Position numbers and translations under genes: made by a program
In this document: positions 31,915-32,996 of the stretch, piece by piece
How the letters are laid out: each line of letters begins with the position of its first letter
Position numbering within the stretch: the first letter of the stretch is position 1
The notes under the pieces: model-generated
Database searches by the model: none
Told to the model about the DNA's origin: nothing
Seen by the model: only the letters and a program-made list of their open reading frames with translations
Assembly (NCBI RefSeq): GCF_003149475.2
Contig: NZ_QFWV02000004.1
Span: 530,572-563,567, forward strand
Reading direction: 5' to 3'
Origin: Oceaniradius stylonematis
Lineage (GTDB): Bacteria > Pseudomonadota > Alphaproteobacteria > Rhizobiales > Rhizobiaceae
Length of the DNA: 32,996 nucleotides

Positions 31915-32996
31915 TCATTCGGCGGCCACCGCCACGGGCACGGTCTGCGCCCGGTCCGCATGGTCAGCGTCGATCCGCGCGGCGATCATGTCGGCGGTCG
32001 CCGCGCTGAGCGTCCAACCCAGATGGCCGTGGCCGGTGTTGTAGTAGACGCCCGGCGCGCGGCCGGCGCCGACCTTCGGCATCATGTTGGGCATCATCGG
32101 CCGCAGCCCGGCCCACGGCGTGACGTGCTCGGTGCGCATCGCCGGGAAGTGCCGTTCGCACCATTTGACGAGCGGTGCGATCCGTTCGGCGCGGATGTCG
32201 CGGTTGAAGCCGGCAAACTCGGCCGTTCCGGCGACGCGGAACCGGTCGGCACCCAGACGGCTGGTGACGATCTTGGCGTCGTCGTCCAGAAGGCTCATCC
32301 ATGGCGCCGCCTCGCGGCTTGCCGCGTCGGCCAGATCGACAGTGATCGAATAACCCTTGACCGGGTAGATGTTGACGCGGTCGCCGAGTTGGGCCGCCAA
32401 CGCCCGGCTGGCCGTGCCCGCGCAGATCACGACGGCGTCGAATCGCGCATCGTGCGCCGACCCTCTGTGATCGAACGCAACGGCAACGCCGCCCTGATCG
32501 CGCGAAAGCCGTGTGATTGCGGCTTCGTTGACGAAGATCGCACCGCGCTTGACGGCCGCATCGGCAAGGCCGACGGAGAATTTGTGGATATCGCCGGTCG
32601 AATCGCCCTGCGTGTAGAAGCCGCCGAAAAACTCGCCTTTCAGCGCCGGCTCCAGCGCTCTTATGTCGGCCGGCGACACGGCCTCGCGCATGAGCCCGCC
32701 GCGCGCCAGCAGGCGGTTGACGTTCGCCGCATGCTCGAAGCCCGTGCGGTCGGCGTAGACATGCAGGATGCCGCGCCGTTCGAGATCGAAATCGATACCG
32801 GCGTCGCGCGCCATCGCAAACAGATGCTCGCGCGCGGCGATCGCCATGCGCGTGGTCGCCACGGTGTTGCGATCATGGTGCGGAATGCTGGCCAGGAACT
32901 CGGCCATCCATGAGTAGGTGTGCCAGGACGGCCGAAGCGAGAATTTGAGCGGCGCGTCGGAGCGCATCATCCATTTGATGCCCTTGAGAACGTTCG
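31915..32996 (-). CDS. D-amino-acid dehydrogenase-like FAD oxidoreductase (DadA family), partial
   Basis: The frame runs off the right edge without a start; 360 residues of the C-terminal part are present. KGIKWMMRSDAPLKFSLRP, an AGTASRALAAQLGDRVNIYP segment, IYPVKGYSITVDL and the C-terminal YYNTGHGHLGWTLSAATADM are characteristic of DadA-type FAD enzymes, which oxidise D-amino acids to 2-oxo acids and pass electrons to the respiratory chain at the inner membrane. The N-terminal FAD motif lies outside the window. The stop at 31915 is followed by a hairpin and then DUF1223. The family is firm; the preferred amino acid (D-Ala or another, such as hydroxyproline-derived) cannot be told. Confidence 0.85.
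   Translation of the reverse strand, partial: NVLKGIKWMMRSDAPLKFSLRPSWHTYSWMAEFLASIPHHDRNTVATTRMAIAAREHLFAMARDAGIDFDLERRGILHVYADRTGFEHAANVNRLLARGGLMREAVSPADIRALEPALKGEFFGGFYTQGDSTGDIHKFSVGLADAAVKRGAIFVNEAAITRLSRDQGGVAVAFDHRGSAHDARFDAVVICAGTASRALAAQLGDRVNIYPVKGYSITVDLADAASREAAPWMSLLDDDAKIVTSRLGADRFRVAGTAEFAGFNRDIRAERIAPLVKWCERHFPAMRTEHVTPWAGLRPMMPNMMPKVGAGRAPGVYYNTGHGHLGWTLSAATADMIAARIDADHADRAQTVPVAVAAE

Overview
The window is about 65% GC with tightly packed genes. It looks like a chromosomal segment of an alphaproteobacterium, most likely Hyphomicrobiales (Rhizobiales). The pointers are a DUF2794 gene, tripartite tricarboxylate (TTT) transport genes, an alphaproteobacterial Bax-inhibitor-like protein and a tesA/ybbA/ybbP locus. 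This placement rests on gene content only. I see no rRNA, tRNA, CRISPR array, insertion sequence or phage gene.

Region 1 (1-7920, all + strand) reads as one or two operons ending in a strong hairpin at 7890-7919. First comes the C-terminus of a GlpA-like FAD dehydrogenase with a BFD-type iron-sulphur domain, then a second FAD/NAD(P) oxidoreductase and a glycerol-kinase-like FGGY kinase. After 75 bp come an N-formylglutamate-amidohydrolase-like hydrolase, a glutamine-synthetase-like ligase, an aldehyde dehydrogenase and an iron-dependent alcohol dehydrogenase. The last four look like a gamma-glutamylation route for an amino alcohol such as ethanolamine: ligate to glutamate, oxidise alcohol to aldehyde to acid, hydrolyse the amide.

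Region 2 (7946-20349) is the most interesting part. Four transcription units lie in two divergent pairs: (i) a fumarate-reductase-like flavoprotein and tctC (-); (ii) an SDR, tctB and tctA (+); (iii) a GntR/FCD regulator and an isocitrate-lyase/PEP-mutase-family lyase (-); (iv) an AcnA-type hydratase, an NTF2-like protein, a hydantoinase-type cyclic amidohydrolase and an N-carbamoylsarcosine-amidase-like cysteine hydrolase (+). Copies of one near-palindrome, AGTGTTGACACT, occur in both divergent spacers (four in one, two in the other), and I noticed none elsewhere while reading. This suggests that the GntR protein controls all ten other genes plus itself. The enzymes fit import of a carboxylate, or of a cyclic imide/ureide yielding one, followed by ring opening and amide hydrolysis, flavin dehydrogenation, hydration and C-C cleavage. 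The substrate is unknown. I regard this as a probably undescribed catabolic regulon.

Region 3 (20434-32996) is mostly housekeeping: a membrane GGDEF cyclase; AEC permease, DUF1232 and pterin dehydratase (-); a low-molecular-weight phosphatase overlapping a convergent RNA 2',3'-cyclic phosphodiesterase; tesA divergent from ybbA-ybbP; a Bax-inhibitor-1 homologue with a clear terminator; a GNAT acetyltransferase; DUF2794, which appears to begin at an ATC codon; a DUF1223 Tat-exported thioredoxin-fold protein; and a partial DadA-like flavoprotein running off the right edge.
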